NCBI GenBank assembly: GCA_023853785.1
Contig: JAJIRX010001037.1
Coordinates: 1-58,242 of the forward strand
Source: Psilocybe azurescens
Lineage: Eukaryota > Basidiomycota > Agaricomycetes > Agaricales > Agrocybaceae
Length of the DNA stretch: 58,242 nt
Direction: 5' to 3'
Positions 11,178 to 22,380 of this stretch are shown here, one piece after another. The notes under the pieces are model-generated. The model ran no database searches and was not told where the DNA came from. It worked only from the letters and a program-made list of their open reading frames with translations. Each line of letters starts with the position of its first letter. Within the stretch, counting starts at the first letter, position 1. The translations under genes were made by a program, and so were the position numbers.

Positions 11178-14100
11178 ATGCTTTTACCAGTTTCATTCCC
11201 CACCAAGAAACAGAATGGCTCACAAATCGTCAAAACCTCTGCACTCTTAGACTCAGGAGCAGGAGGGAAATTCATTGACCAGAACTATGCACAAAAACTT
11301 GGACTCAGAACCCAACCCTTGGAAAAACCGATCCGGGTTTATAACGTAGATGGAACCCTGAACAAGAAAGGAACCATCTCGTCATTTGTAGACCTGGACC
11401 TAAAGGTTGGAAACCGGAACCATCGGGAACAATTACTGGTCTCTGGGCTAGGAAAACAGAAAATTATTTTAGGATTCCCTTGGCTACAGGAAAAGAATCC
11501 AGAAATCAACTGGCAGAACGGACAGATAACTTGGAAACCACGTCAAGGGCCTACGATAAATCAAACCACCATTGAAGAAGAAACGGACAAACAAACACCA
11601 ACAATCGAGACTACCCACCCATTGGAGGGAATTTGAATCGTTAGTCATCCAATATATCGGGATGCAAACGAAGACGAAATAAAAGAAACTTGGCTTAACA
11701 CCAAAATCACGACCTCACAGACGCTGGCCCAACAATATGAACCAGAGAAACCGACAAGACCTCTCCAAGAAATCGTTCCCCCAGAATATCAATCATATAT
11801 GGACCTTTTTGATAAACAAGCGGCAGACCGATTCCCGGAACCAAGACCATGGGACCATAAAATTGAGTTAAAAGAAGGATTCATACCAAAGAAATTCAAG
11901 GCATACAATATCACACCGGCAGAACAAACAGAACTGGACACCTGGACAAAGGAACAATTGGACAAAGGATACATTCGACCCTCGGAATCACCTATGGCAT
12001 CTCCCTTCTTCTTCGTATCAAAGAAAGATGGAAAGCTTAGACCTTGTCAAGACTACAGGTATCTGAACGACTGGACGATCAAGAACGCTTACCCACTACC
12101 ACGGATTACAGAACTTATGGACAAATTGAAAGGCGCAAAATTCTTCACCAAACTAGATATCCGATGGGGCTACAACAACATCAGGATAAAAGAAGGTGAT
12201 CAATGGAAAGCAGCATTCAAAACCAACCGAGGACTTTTCGAACCAACTGTAATGTTCTTTGGCATGTGCAATTCCCCAGCAACCTTCCAATCCATGATGG
12301 ACTCAATCTTCGAAGACATGATATCACAATGCTTCATAATCATCTATATGGACGACATTCTAATCTTTGCAAAAGATCGAGGGGAATTGGAAAAATACAC
12401 CAAAATGGTTCTACAACGACTCCGAGAAAACGATCTCTATCTCAAACCGGAAAAATGCTCTTTTGATCAAGGAAAAGTGGAATATCTCGGAATGATTGTT
12501 GAAGCAGGAAAAATCTCTATGGATCCAACAAAACTCAAAGGAATTCAAGACTGGCCAGCACCTACTACTCTCAAACAAGTCCGATCATTCCTGGGCTTTG
12601 GGAACTTCTACCGAAAATTCATCCGGAAATTCTCTGAAGTAGCTCGACCTCTAAATGAACTCCTGAAGAAAGACAAAGGATTTCTATGGAATGACACAAC
12701 TCAAGCTGCCTTTGATGAACTGAAGAAACGATTCACAGAAGAACCGGTACTCTTGATGCCTGACCCCGCCAAACCATTTCAAATCGAATCTGACGCTTCA
12801 AAATATGCCTCCGGAGCAGTCCTTACTCAACTGGACGGAAATGGCAAAAGACACCCATGCGCATTTATATCAAGAACGTTCTCTCCAACTGAAAGAAACT
12901 ACGAAATCTACGACAGGGAATTACTGGGAATAATCAGATCATTACAGGAATGGAGACACTACATCCAAGGATCAGAACACACGACTACAGTATATTCAGA
13001 TCACAAGAATTTGACATATTTCAGATCGGCCCAAAATCTAAACCGACGACAGGCGCGCTGGTCTCTGTATGTCTCAGAATTCAATCTGAAGTTGGTACAT
13101 CTACCTGGAAACAAAATGATTCAATCCGATACCCTTTCAAGACGCCCGATTTCACCCCAGAAGAAGACCACGACAATGAAAACATCACCTTACTTCCAGA
13201 AAAGCTATTCATCGACTTAATCGACACCGTGTTACAGGAAAGAATTGCCAATGCGAACGAACTGGACCACAACGCAGCAGAAGCAATGAAAACCCTATTA
13301 GAAGGAGGACCACCAAATGCACGACCACGACCTCAGAGAATGGAAAACAGAGAACGTGAACGGCAAAACTATCTTATACTACCAAGGACGAGCCTACATT
13401 CCAAAAGATCAAACCCTACGGAAAGACATAGTCAAATCATATCACGACCCTATCTCAGCTGGACACCCTGGAGAATTAGAAACATTCAATTCGGTAAAAC
13501 AACACTACTGGTGGCCAGGATTACGATCATTTGTCAAGCAATACATAAAAGGATGTGCCGCCTGCCAACAGTTCAAAATAAATCGACATCCCTCTAACCC
13601 ATCATTCATACCGATACCTGGACCAAAGTCAGCCCGACCCTTTGCAGACAGTGCTATGGACTTCCTTACAGACCTTCCACCGATCCTGGACAAGCAAGGA
13701 GAAGTTGAATTTGATGCGATTCTAAGCATCACCGATCATGGGAACACAAAAGGACTTATCCTTATTCCATGCCGAATGAAAGGACTGGATGCTGAAAAGA
13801 CTGGCAAACTCTTACTGGACAATCTCTACAAAAGGTTTGGACTACCAGACAGCCTCACATCAGATCGAGACCCCAGATTTGCCGCTGAATCATTCAAAGA
13901 GCTAATGAAACTCCTTGGAGTAAAATCGAAATTTTCAACTGCTTATCACCCTCAAACAGACGGAACAACAGAACGATATAACCAAGAGATCGAAGCCTAT
14001 CTATCCATATACTGCTCGTCTCACCCAGAAGACTGGCACGAACGACTTGGGACCCTCGAATTCACTCACAATAACCGAAGACATGCGGACAGACAGAGAA

Positions 14101-14708
14101 CACCATTCGAATTAATTCTTGGAAACTCCCCATCGCGAATTCCCACCGCATTCGAACACACCAAGTTTCCTTCAGTAGAAGAAAGACTGAAGTATCTTCA
14201 AAAGGATCGAGAAGAAGCCCTAGCAGCCCATGAACTAGCCCGGACAAGGATGGCTGAAAGGAAAAACTCGAACTTCACACCGTTCATCCAAGGACAAAGA
14301 GTTTGGCTAGAAGCGACAAATTTACAGACGAATTATCACAAGAAAATGGCACCAAAACGAGAAGGACCCTTCAAGATCAAAGAAGTCTTAGGACCCCTAA
14401 CTTATCGACTGGAACTCCCCAAAGGATGGCTCATTCACGATGTATTCCATGCGACACTTCTTAATCCATACCACGAGACCGAAACACATGGACCTAATTT
14501 CATTCGACCACCACCAGAGATATTAAACGAAGAAGAACATTGGGAAATAGAGACGATTCTCAAACATCGAAAAAGAGGAAGAGGATACCAATACTACGTC
14601 AAATGGAAGGACTATCCGATCACCGAAGCAACGTGGGAACCGGCTTCGGTCTTTGAAGAAACCGGTAACGAAATCTTACAGACTTACCGAACACGTCACA
14701 AGCTGTAA
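11178..14708 (+). CDS. pol: Pol polyprotein (PR-RT-RNase H-IN-chromodomain), with stop and frameshifts
   Basis: Protease: [12 protein letters not shown] near 11250 and IILGFPWL near 11466. An in-frame TGA at 11634-11636 separates it from reverse transcriptase, which is open from 11799 and has the catalytic YMDD at about 12346-12357. RNase H begins near 12786 ([11 protein letters not shown]). One-base shifts near 13140 (C run) and near 13315 move the frame out and back. Integrase: zinc-binding H..H..CAACQ region to about 13570, then an Asp in SITDHG (about 13729), the Asp of TSDRDPRF (about 13860) and the Glu of [11 protein letters not shown] (about 13975). The chromodomain is at about 14535-14690 (YYVKWKDYP...TWEP) and probably targets heterochromatin. 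The stop is at 14706-14708. The key catalytic residues are all present, so only the stop and the indels argue against activity. Confidence 0.9.
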
Positions 14709-14747
14709 AAAAGACCACCATCTTCCCTCACTCGACAATCAATCAAC

Positions 14748-15062
14748 ATGCTCTCCTTTCCCTCGATCAAACACGTCAAGTCCACTCTCTTTCCCCAAAA
14801 CACTCACGAACCTATTTTCCTCACGACAAAAATACCAAAATCCCAAGAAGATCAACAACAAATGCTTGAAGAACTCGAGATAGCGTTCATAATATCTCGA
14901 GATGCGGAGAAACAAGCACACAATGAACTCAAGGCAAGATGCGCAGCAATGGCGCATGACCAAAATCTAGAGTATCAACTGCGGATTTCCCAGCTCAAGG
15001 AAAAACTTAGACCCGGACTGGCAACAAAGGCTATAAGAAAGGTCAAGTCGCTACACTTCTAG
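14748..15062 (+). CDS. Small accessory ORF after integrase
   Basis: A 104-codon frame in the normally non-coding space between integrase and the 3' LTR. Residues from about 30 on (EDQQQMLEELEIAFIISRD and onwards) are rich in Glu, Lys and Leu and look helical or coiled-coil. Not recognised. It could be a captured or element-specific accessory gene, or chance. Confidence 0.4.
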   Translation: MLSFPSIKHVKSTLFPQNTHEPIFLTTKIPKSQEDQQQMLEELEIAFIISRDAEKQAHNELKARCAAMAHDQNLEYQLRISQLKEKLRPGLATKAIRKVKSLHF

Positions 15063-15085
15063 GCAACAAACATCGATATCCAACA

Positions 15086-15630
15086 ATGTCTCATTCCACT
15101 GCTCGTGCCTCATCTGTTCCCCAATCTACTACTACATCGTCTCAACTTTTTAATACTCTCTCCGTCTACGAACTACTTGAAATCTTGAAAAATGCCGAAA
15201 ACCGATACGACGCCGAAGCCCTTTGCCCCCCCTTTATCGGAACAAGAACTTGAATTCTTCAACTATTTATCTGGCGAAATACGAATCATCGAGGCAGACA
15301 TCGCAGTCAAACAGGGCGAGAGTCCGAGTCCACCACAAAGCCGCCACCGACTCCCTCAAACGTCTTCAACTCAAGGGTTTTGAACAAGCCATCAAACACG
15401 TGCTCATCAAACACCGCACGACACCCCCACGGAACAACTCACCTGCAACCACTGCCACCGCCGAGGACCAGGACATACAACAAGACACTGTCCTTTCAAG
15501 CGTAACGACTCTCCTCACAGAAGCGATTACTTTAATTATGACGACCCCACGGATGACGTTGGCATCGCAAACAATACCAGAGAACCCTACGGATACTGAA
15601 GACCATTCGACTGGGACAGTCGAACCTTAG
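15086..15630 (+). CDS. Second accessory ORF region of the chromovirus (frame-broken)
   Basis: From the ATG at 15086 a Ser/Thr-rich start leads into a helical stretch, then the frame breaks in a C7 run at about 15225. Coding-like composition continues in the next frame (PLSEQELEFFNYLSG near 15235) and, after another shift near 15320, in the frame that ends at 15630. Read together it resembles one interrupted gene of about 180 codons with helix-forming segments. No family was recognised. It ends about 10 bp before the 3' LTR. Confidence 0.4.
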
Positions 15631-15640
15631 AAGGGGGTAA

Positions 15641-16140
15641 TGTTATGGACACTTTATTTTCTTTTTGCTTTTCCTTTTTCTTTTCCTTTTCGTATATAAA
15701 ACCTTCCTGTCACATGATGGACAACATCATGTGATTGTTACGACAAGTCTTTTTCTTTTCTTTTCTTTTCCCTTTTCTTTGTCATCCATCACATCATTGA
15801 TACATCATCGTATGTTCTGATGAACTTTGCTTTCCATCATATCTACAAAACTCCATCATATCTTTGATGGACTTTCACTTCTATCTTTTATGATACATCT
15901 TTCGATGAACACTTGATCTGTTTCCTCTATTCTTATATACATCTGCTGATGAACATTCAAACTCATTTCAACTTGCTGTGCAGTTCATAGTATTTATACC
16001 AGGAAGGATCCACTGTATTCTTTAGCTAGTTCTTGAGAATCTAACCTCCTCTTACTTGACACCGCTTGGAACTCGCTGTTCTTGACTACTTGACTGTCGG
16101 CTTTATCCACACACGTGAATATAAGCTTGAAGTCGTAACA
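15641..16140 (+). repeat. 3' LTR
   Basis: 500 bp with the same ends as the 5' LTR. The differences are chiefly indels in T runs near 15661, 15693 and 15760, plus a few substitutions. It is preceded by the purine-rich tract AGAAGGGGG at about 15630-15638, a likely polypurine tract. Confidence 0.93.
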
Positions 16141-16145
16141 CCAGG

Positions 16146-16718
16146 TCAGATCCAGTGCATCACTATCAACTCTCCACAGCATTGAACCCAAAATGTTCAA
16201 AAATGTTCTTGATGAATGAGAGGCTTTCAGGCATTGGGGGAAAAATAATACAGGTTAAATTAGACACTTTTTGTATTTTTTAATGATTTATTTGAAATTT
16301 AAACCTTTTTGATTCGCCCTTTACCAACACTTCAACCATCTCTGTGACTGTGACATATTTAAAAAACTCTTCACTTCAAGAGGGTCTGTCATGAGTGACA
16401 AAAGAGATGGTTATAATAAGTAGTTCAGTAGTATCTATTCTACTGAGCGTTACCTTCTCTGTATCTCTCAATGCTGGCCAATAGTATTGGAAGTTTTTAT
16501 TAGTCTTTGACCAGTGAGTACACTCTCCAGAGAATTTGGAGAAAAAAAATATTCAGGAAAAAGCCAGAAATACAAGGTAACAAAGGATGAGACACGAAAT
16601 CTGCACATTTCATTCATGCAGTCACAAATTGGTCACATTATCTAATCAAGTCACAAGTTACTAAATATGGAGATCATGCATAGTTACCATCCGCAAGATG
16701 GTGCAGCTGAACAGGCCC
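16146..16718. other. Right end of the PIF-like insertion
   Basis: Non-coding. Holds the inverted partner (16636-16690) of 9121-9172 and the right terminal repeat at 16684-16718. Confidence 0.6.
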
Positions 16719-17104
16719 TAAAGATGATATTCCATCAAGGTTTATGGACAGACTTTATATTATACTTATAAATAGGAATGTGATTCCCTGGCACCATCAT
16801 GCACCATTAGTGTATATCAATGCAGCCTTTGCACTGACAGACACTGACATGCCCTGATAGCATGGACATTTTCCTGTGCCCATATCCTATGTCATTGACA
16901 GCTATCATTTGTAATTAAATCGAGCAAGCAATGGATGTGGCAAACTATTGAGTTTACTCACATATAAGGAGAAATCTAACAAGACTTGACTCCAGTGGCC
17001 CAACAGAATATCTTCTCTTCATGGATACATCTGACTTTCCATTCTCTGTGCAGATGCAAAAGTCTGTCATTAAAGCCAGTCTGAATGGTGTACTTTACAG
17101 TGCC

Positions 17105-17405
17105 CCCATTTTCCATTGGACTCCAACGGACTTTCACTGGACCCAGCCAATTCCAATGGACAGTCCATTGGACGTCCAATGGATTCCGTTGGACTTGAGA
17201 AAATTCCGGTACCAGTCCAGTCAGAGTCCGGCCAAATTCGGTCAAAGTCCGGTCAAGTCACTTCAAGACAGAAAACAGGTGGACTGGCCGGACTGTCCAG
17301 TCCGTTGGACTTCCACTGGACTTCCACTGGACTCTCAGCACTTAATTAGACCAGATCCAAGAGTGCTCTGTCCAGTGGAGTCCAGTGGATGTCCAGTGGA
17401 CTGTC
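17105..17405. repeat. Subterminal repeats of KDZ copy A (GTGTAC end)
   Basis: Runs of TCCATTGGACTCCAACGGAC-like 10-bp units, variants of the motif in the long KDZ element. A similar array sits at 19120-19430 at the other end. Confidence 0.8.
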
Positions 17406-17799
17406 ACTGGTTTAATTGCAGACTTGGGAGGGGAGTTAGGGACAGTAGCAATGTTCTTGGAAGCTTTGGGAGCCATATTAAGGAAGCTAGGTCACTAGGA
17501 TAATACTTCAATCTTATCTTTAATTCATGTAACAATGTAATATAATATATTGAAAACTATATACTACATTATTATCTGACTTTGTGAATTTCACTAAGTC
17601 CAACTTTAAATTCACATGGAATGGAATCCAATTGGATTCCAACTGGAATACTTTAATCTTAGCTTAAATTTATGTGACAATGTAATATAATATATTAAAA
17701 ACTAAATACTACATGATTATATACAGGTAAAAATAAAATAAAAACATAATAAAAAAGAAACAAAAAAGAAAAACAGAAAGAAAGAACGGAAAAAGGGGG

Positions 17800-18850
17800 C
17801 GGAGGGTACATTGGTGGTGCCATCGTCCATGTTATTGACGTCGTGGTTGGCCGTACCTGTCGTTGTATGTGTCGGTGTCACCGTCGGGTGTTGTCGTCAA
17901 CCGTACCCGCTGTGGTACGCTGGCCGGTATCGTCCGTGTTGTGGTATGCGTCGCTGCTGTCGTCGCATGTCGTGGTCGCTCTCCCTGTCGTCCTCGCTGT
18001 CGCTGTGGTGGTATGTGTCGGTGTCGCCGTCCGCGTGCCTCTCCTGGCACCCGTCGGTCCCTTTGTTGCGGGTCGTTGCGGTCCGTACCTGTCGCGGTAC
18101 GTGTCGGTGTTGTCGTTGTGTCAGTGTTGTTGTTGTGTCGGTGTTGTCGTCGCATGTTGTCATCGCTGTGGTGGTATCCGTCAGTGCTGTCATCGCGGGT
18201 TGTCCTTGTCCTCGCCCTCGCCATCCTTGCCGTCCACATCCTCGTCCTTGCCGTCCACGTCCACGTCCTTGCTGCCATCCTCGTCCTTGCCGCCTTGCCC
18301 TTGCCATCATCCTTGTCCCCGCTGCCGTACTTCCTTGCCGTCGTCCTTGTCCCCGCCGCCGTCCACGCCCCGTCCACGTCCTCACTGCCGTCCTTGTCCT
18401 TGTCCTTGCCGCCGCCCTCGCTCCTCGCTGCTGTACTGTCCTCGCTGCTGTACTCGTCCTCGCTGCTGTACTCGTCCTCGCTGCTGTACTCGTCTGCGCT
18501 GCTGTACTCGCCCTCGCCCTTGTCCTTGTCCCCGCTGCCGTACTCGCCCTTGCCGTTGTCCTTGCCCTCGCCGCTGTCCTTGCTCTCGCCGCTGTCCTTG
18601 CCCTTGTCCTGGTCCACGCCGGTGTCTTGGTCCTCACCGTTGTGGTCGTGGTCCTAGCCGTCGTCCTTGCGGTCCCTCACGGTCCTTGCCCTTGCCCTTG
18701 CCCTTGCCCTTGCCCTTGCCCTTGCCCTTGCAGTCCTCACCCTTGCCCTTGCCCTTGCGGTCCTCGTCCTTGTCGGTGTGGCCATCGCGGTCGTTTCTCG
18801 TCCTCTGTCGCGTCGGGTTGGCTCTCGCCTGGCTCCGACCGACGAGGCGG
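17800..18850. repeat. GC-rich simple-sequence island in KDZ copy A
   Basis: Imperfect tandem arrays of GTCNTCGC/CCTTGCC-type words, including a CCCTTG hexamer run at about 18685-18760. Long open frames on both strands here (up to 513 codons) are composition artefacts. The same kind of island is found in copy B (42850-43490) and in the long element (48165-49145). Confidence 0.75.
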
Positions 18851-19009
18851 TGGTGGTGGTGGAAGGAAAAAGGGTTGGGGTCGGAATCAACAATGGACCG
18901 ACGTGGCATCAATATGTCACGCGTGCGTTGTTGTTTGTCCCGTGCGGAGCAGTGCCGAGAATTTCGGCCGCATCACTATGTATTTAACTAATTTTATTAT
19001 TTTCCATAA

Positions 19010-19085
19010 GCCTTTGTGGCTCAGTTGGTTTATCCCGCTTGCGTTCGGCATTCTCCGATGCCCGAGTTCAATTCTTGTTAGTGTC
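19010..19085 (+). ncRNA. tRNA-like Pol III unit inside KDZ copy A
   Basis: The A box TGGCTCAGTTGG (19017-19028) and B box GTTCAATTC (19066-19074) both fit the tRNA promoter consensus. A T8 run at 19086-19093 can act as terminator. The body keeps a hairpin (GGCAT...ATGCC) between the boxes, but the acceptor stem pairs poorly and no anticodon arm is clear. It is therefore a tRNA-derived or SINE-like relic rather than a working tRNA. The same unit is in copy B. Confidence 0.65.
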
Positions 19086-20711
19086 TTTTTTTTCTATACT
19101 GGTATAAATTATAATAAAAGGACATCCGTTGGACTTCCATTGGAATTCCGTTGGACTTGTCCGCTGGAATTCCAATGGTCATGTCCAGTGGGATTCCAAT
19201 GGACTTCCATTGGACTTCCGTTGGACTTCTGTTGGTCCTGTCCGGTCATTTCCAGTGGACAGTCCGCTCAGACAGTCCGTTGGATTTGTAGTCTGGTCGG
19301 ACTTTCACTGGAATCTCACTGGAATCTCACCGGAAAATTTCAGCAGTCCTAGACCAGAAAAATTGTCATTCTGAATATAGAAAGTCCGACGGAGTCCGAC
19401 CGGAGTCCGACCAAAAAATGGGGGGCCGTGTAAAGACCTCTCTGAATGTGGGGATGATCCTCAATTTGCTAATGGGTGTGTGCTTCCCTTTGATTTTTGA
19501 AATGAGGTTAATCAGCCATCCTCTGGTCAGGGATCTACACTGTTGTATGTGGCAGAACAATATATCTTTACAGTTTGTCTTCTCCAACTAGATGCAAAAC
19601 ATTACACACCACTGATTATCCTTACAGTGTCAAAACAATCAGCGAATCTCAATTGCCGCATTGTGCTATTGACAATATCCATTCTATACCTGCTTTGCTT
19701 AGGCGATTTCATCATTCAATGGATCTATCTTAATCTGTCCATTGTGGATGGAGGGGATACAAGACAATCCATGTTTGTTTTGATTCTGGAAGGAGGACCC
19801 ACATAGCTTTTCATTCTGGATGATTGTTTTTATTATGGTGTTTTTCTGGTGTCAGATATACTGCTGGTGAGTGAGATATTTGCCGATATGTACATTGTCA
19901 ATGGTAAGAAACCCTTGGATGTATTAATAGATATGGAGATGCTATCAAATCTGGGGCATATCATTAAGAATGGCATTGATTCCATCAGTGTTTTTTTTGG
20001 CGGAATGCAGTGAGCTTCCATTTTCTGCATTCCTCCTGAATTCTCTTATGCACTGATAATGCATTAGGTCTGTACATTACTATTGTAGTTACAGCAGCTC
20101 TCACCAGCTCAGTGGCAAGTGATGCAGATACCATTTTGGCAAACAACATACAAAGCACAGAGGTATTTGTGTCGCTGGGCACCACACTCACAGCAACATC
20201 CCTTATTGGATACAAAATCTATTCATTGTCGTGGACAACAGTCAGCTCGGTGTTGAAAGGGGTATTCAATTGCATTGTTATTTTTGTGATTGAGTCTGCT
20301 GCAGTGTATTCACTTGTCATTCTGGTGTATGGGATCATGTTGGTAGATCCTGCATTCAGGCTGATTGGGACGTCTGCATATACAGCTGAGTATTATATTG
20401 GTCCAGCGATTACAATTATTGGAGTAAGTCATTGTAGTAGCTTTCTGGATTGCAGGAAGTATCTCTGATGGTGCACTTAGGGGTTGGCTCTGATGGTTCT
20501 TGTGGCTAGAATTGCTCTTACAAACACTAATGTGGACAGAAAAATTGCACCAACAATTACACACATATCTGGTCTGCAGTTTCAACACCAGCAGGGGACC
20601 ACTCTGAGCATGGATGAAAGTGGGACTGATGGAGCTGGGGGCATTGAAGGTGATGATTTGACTCATACGCGTTATGCATCTACACAGGATGAGGAAAAAA
20701 TTATCCAGTAG

Positions 20712-21445
20712 AGAATAACTAAATGCCTGATGAATAATAGACCTCACAACCTGCTATTGAAAATGTCTTGACTTTGTATGCACTACTCAAATAGGTGATG
20801 GTTCAAAATGATTAGGATGTAATTTATTTAATTTTTAAAAGTTTGTTATTTTGTATTTGCATTCAGAAACTTGCAGCGTCTGAGGCATTAGCCACTGGCG
20901 ATAATGACTGATGAACAGACGGTTACATGATAATTGGTGAGATGACATCCAATGACAAGTGGAACCATCTGGAGGCACAGTACAAAGGGATGATTCATGA
21001 AACACTGGGATCTTGCACCAACAGATGTATCATTTGATGTCTTTTCTTTCTTTTTGCTATTGTGACTTTGAGAGAATTAAAAAATTGGTTCCAGCAAGAC
21101 ACTGAGACACTAAAGTGTTGTATCTCTCTTTGTCTGCTCACGGGCATTTTTGCAATCATCCTCGGCTAGAAACAACACAAAGACAGTGTTCAATCCAGAA
21201 TTGCAACTAAGTGCATATTTGGATTTAGGATAGCATGTGGGAACAGAGGGCATATTGGCATAGCACCTCTCTTTATATCTCTTGCAATCAAAGATAGCAA
21301 TATTTTGGCCTTAGCTATCAGGTGTTATTCAGGATTTCTAGACGGACTTCTAGACAAGACATAAGGCAGCAAGAATGATGATGTATTAGTAACAGCAGCT
21401 TGCATAGAGCTTTCATTCTGTGATTATCAATTCTGCAAAGTTGTG
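20712..21445 (+). repeat. Block R1, 3' flank
   Basis: Diverged match to R2 39619-40190, non-coding. The shared landmark ATCATTTGATGTC lies at about 21028 and 39784. Homology fades near 21445. Confidence 0.6.
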
Positions 21446-21564
21446 GAACATTGGTTAGTGCGCTCAGTGTAAGCCTGGTGCCCCAGTCTTACCACAGCCC
21501 CTTTCCATATTATCTTATCTTCTACATTTACTTACACATGACAGCAATCCCTAACCCATTCCCC

Positions 21565-22380
21565 CACTGCTGGTGCCGACGCTGTATGTCTGACATACAG
21601 CAATTTATATACATGACTTATGTAAGAATTGATGTAAGTATGACATATAGCATTTATGTTTAGAAATAATACAGATATCAGACATATATTGTGTTTGGTG
21701 TCTGTATTTTGAACAAACACAATTTCTGTTTCTAAGCTGTAAGTAAATAAAACACCTGATTAAACATAATTTCTTTTCTTTGGCTGTTTGTCAAAGATAC
21801 AGAATAGCTGTATATAATTACTGTATGTTTTACATACAGATATGGTGTATATAATTGCTGTATGTTATACAAACATAACTTGTCTAATAAAGCTTACATT
21901 TAAAGAGCAGAACTTCTGTTAGTAAACAAACAGAATTTGTGTATGTAATTACTGTATGTTGAACTTACACCAAAACATACAGTATTTGACTCGCTCAGGT
22001 ATCTTTTGGTGTAAGTTCAACATACAGTAATTACATACACAAATTCTATTTGTTTTACTAACAGAAGTTCTGTTCTTTAAATGTAAGTTTTATTTAGACA
22101 AGTTATGTTTGTATAATATACAGTAATTATATACAGCTATTCTGTATCTTTGACAAACAGCCAAAGAAAAGAAATTCTGTTTATTTGGTATTTTATTTAC
22201 TTACAGCTTAGAAACAGAAATAGTGTTTGTTTAACATACAGCCACCAAACACAATATATGTCTGATATCTGTATTATTTCTAAACATAATTGTTGTATAC
22301 CATACATACATCAATTATTACATAAGTCATGTATATAAATTGCTGTATGTCCGACATACAGCGATCGGTGCCAGCAGTGC
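21565..22380. repeat. 816-bp foldback palindrome
   Basis: Two arms of about 390-415 bp, inverted and nearly matching, around a short loop near 21980-22003. The outer ends are CACTGCTGG and its inverse CCAGCAGTG. The arms contain many small palindromes of the form CTGTATGT..ACATACAG. CCCC lies outside both ends. No coding potential. It is either a foldback-type transposon or a hairpin transcript source. Confidence 0.9.

Larger units (their letters stand above)
9397..16140 (+). mobile_element. Ty3/gypsy chromovirus, full length
   Basis: Complete LTR retrotransposon of 6744 bp: LTR 9397-9898, Gag, protease, reverse transcriptase, RNase H, integrase with a chromodomain, extra 3' frames, purine-rich tract and LTR 15641-16140. 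A 5-bp target duplication CCAGG lies at 9392-9396 and 16141-16145. The domain order PR-RT-RH-IN places it in Ty3/gypsy and the C-terminal chromodomain places it in the chromoviruses. The LTRs differ mostly by small indels in T-rich runs, so the insertion is young, yet the coding frames carry several breaks. No clear tRNA primer-binding site was recognised after 9898. Confidence 0.93.
5936..16718. mobile_element. PIF/Harbinger-like insertion (composite, with nested elements)
   Basis: Terminal inverted repeats of about 35 bp: GGGCTTGTTCGGCTGCACCA at 5936 and, on the other strand from 16718, GGGCCTGTTCAGCTGCACCA. They are flanked by a TAA direct repeat (5933-5935 and 16719-16721). A GGGCCTGTT-type end with a 3-bp TAA duplication is typical of PIF/Harbinger. 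Paralogous block R2 shows the empty site near 38055. Removing the nested LTR element leaves about 4.03 kb. No PIF transposase frame was recognised, so the element is probably non-autonomous or badly decayed. A third copy starts at 55518. Confidence 0.75.
17088..19440 (-). mobile_element. 2.35-kb non-autonomous KDZ element, copy A
   Basis: Precise insertion with an exact 8-bp duplication TCTGAATG (17080-17087 and 19441-19448). Block R2 shows the uninterrupted site at 38350-38365. Its two ends differ: GTGTACTTTACAGTGCCCCC at 17088 and, inverted from 19440, GAGGTCTTTACACGGCCCCC. The long KDZ element has the same pair of end types. Inside are subterminal GTCCANTGGAC-type repeats (17105-17405, 19120-19430), a GC-rich island and a Pol III unit. 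No transposase. It is oriented opposite to the long element. Confidence 0.9.
17021..20711 (+). pseudogene. 7TM-like membrane protein gene, R1 copy, disrupted by a KDZ element
   Basis: Same exon plan as the R2 copy at 38295-39618. Exon 1 starts MDTSDFPFSVQ and is split after 17087 by the 2353-bp element. It resumes at 19441 with a duplicated TCTGAATG. Later exons carry the family's hydrophobic segments, then an exon starting about 20072 that includes SLGTTLTATSLIGYKIY, and a last exon with VARIALTNTNVDR and a polar tail ending at 20711. Besides the insertion there is a TAG at about 19804 where R2 has TGG. The protein family (about 330 residues, seven predicted membrane spans, multicopy in Agaricomycetes) has no established function. 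This copy is dead as it stands. Confidence 0.8.

Noticed and set aside
19010..19085. Functional tRNA gene
   Set aside because: Promoter boxes are fine but D-stem and acceptor stem do not pair and no anticodon arm is clear.
17811..19352. Open frames of up to 513 codons on both strands in the GC-rich island of KDZ copy A
   Set aside because: Simple-sequence repeats open in several frames at once; Pro/Arg/Ala/Cys strings with no domain structure.
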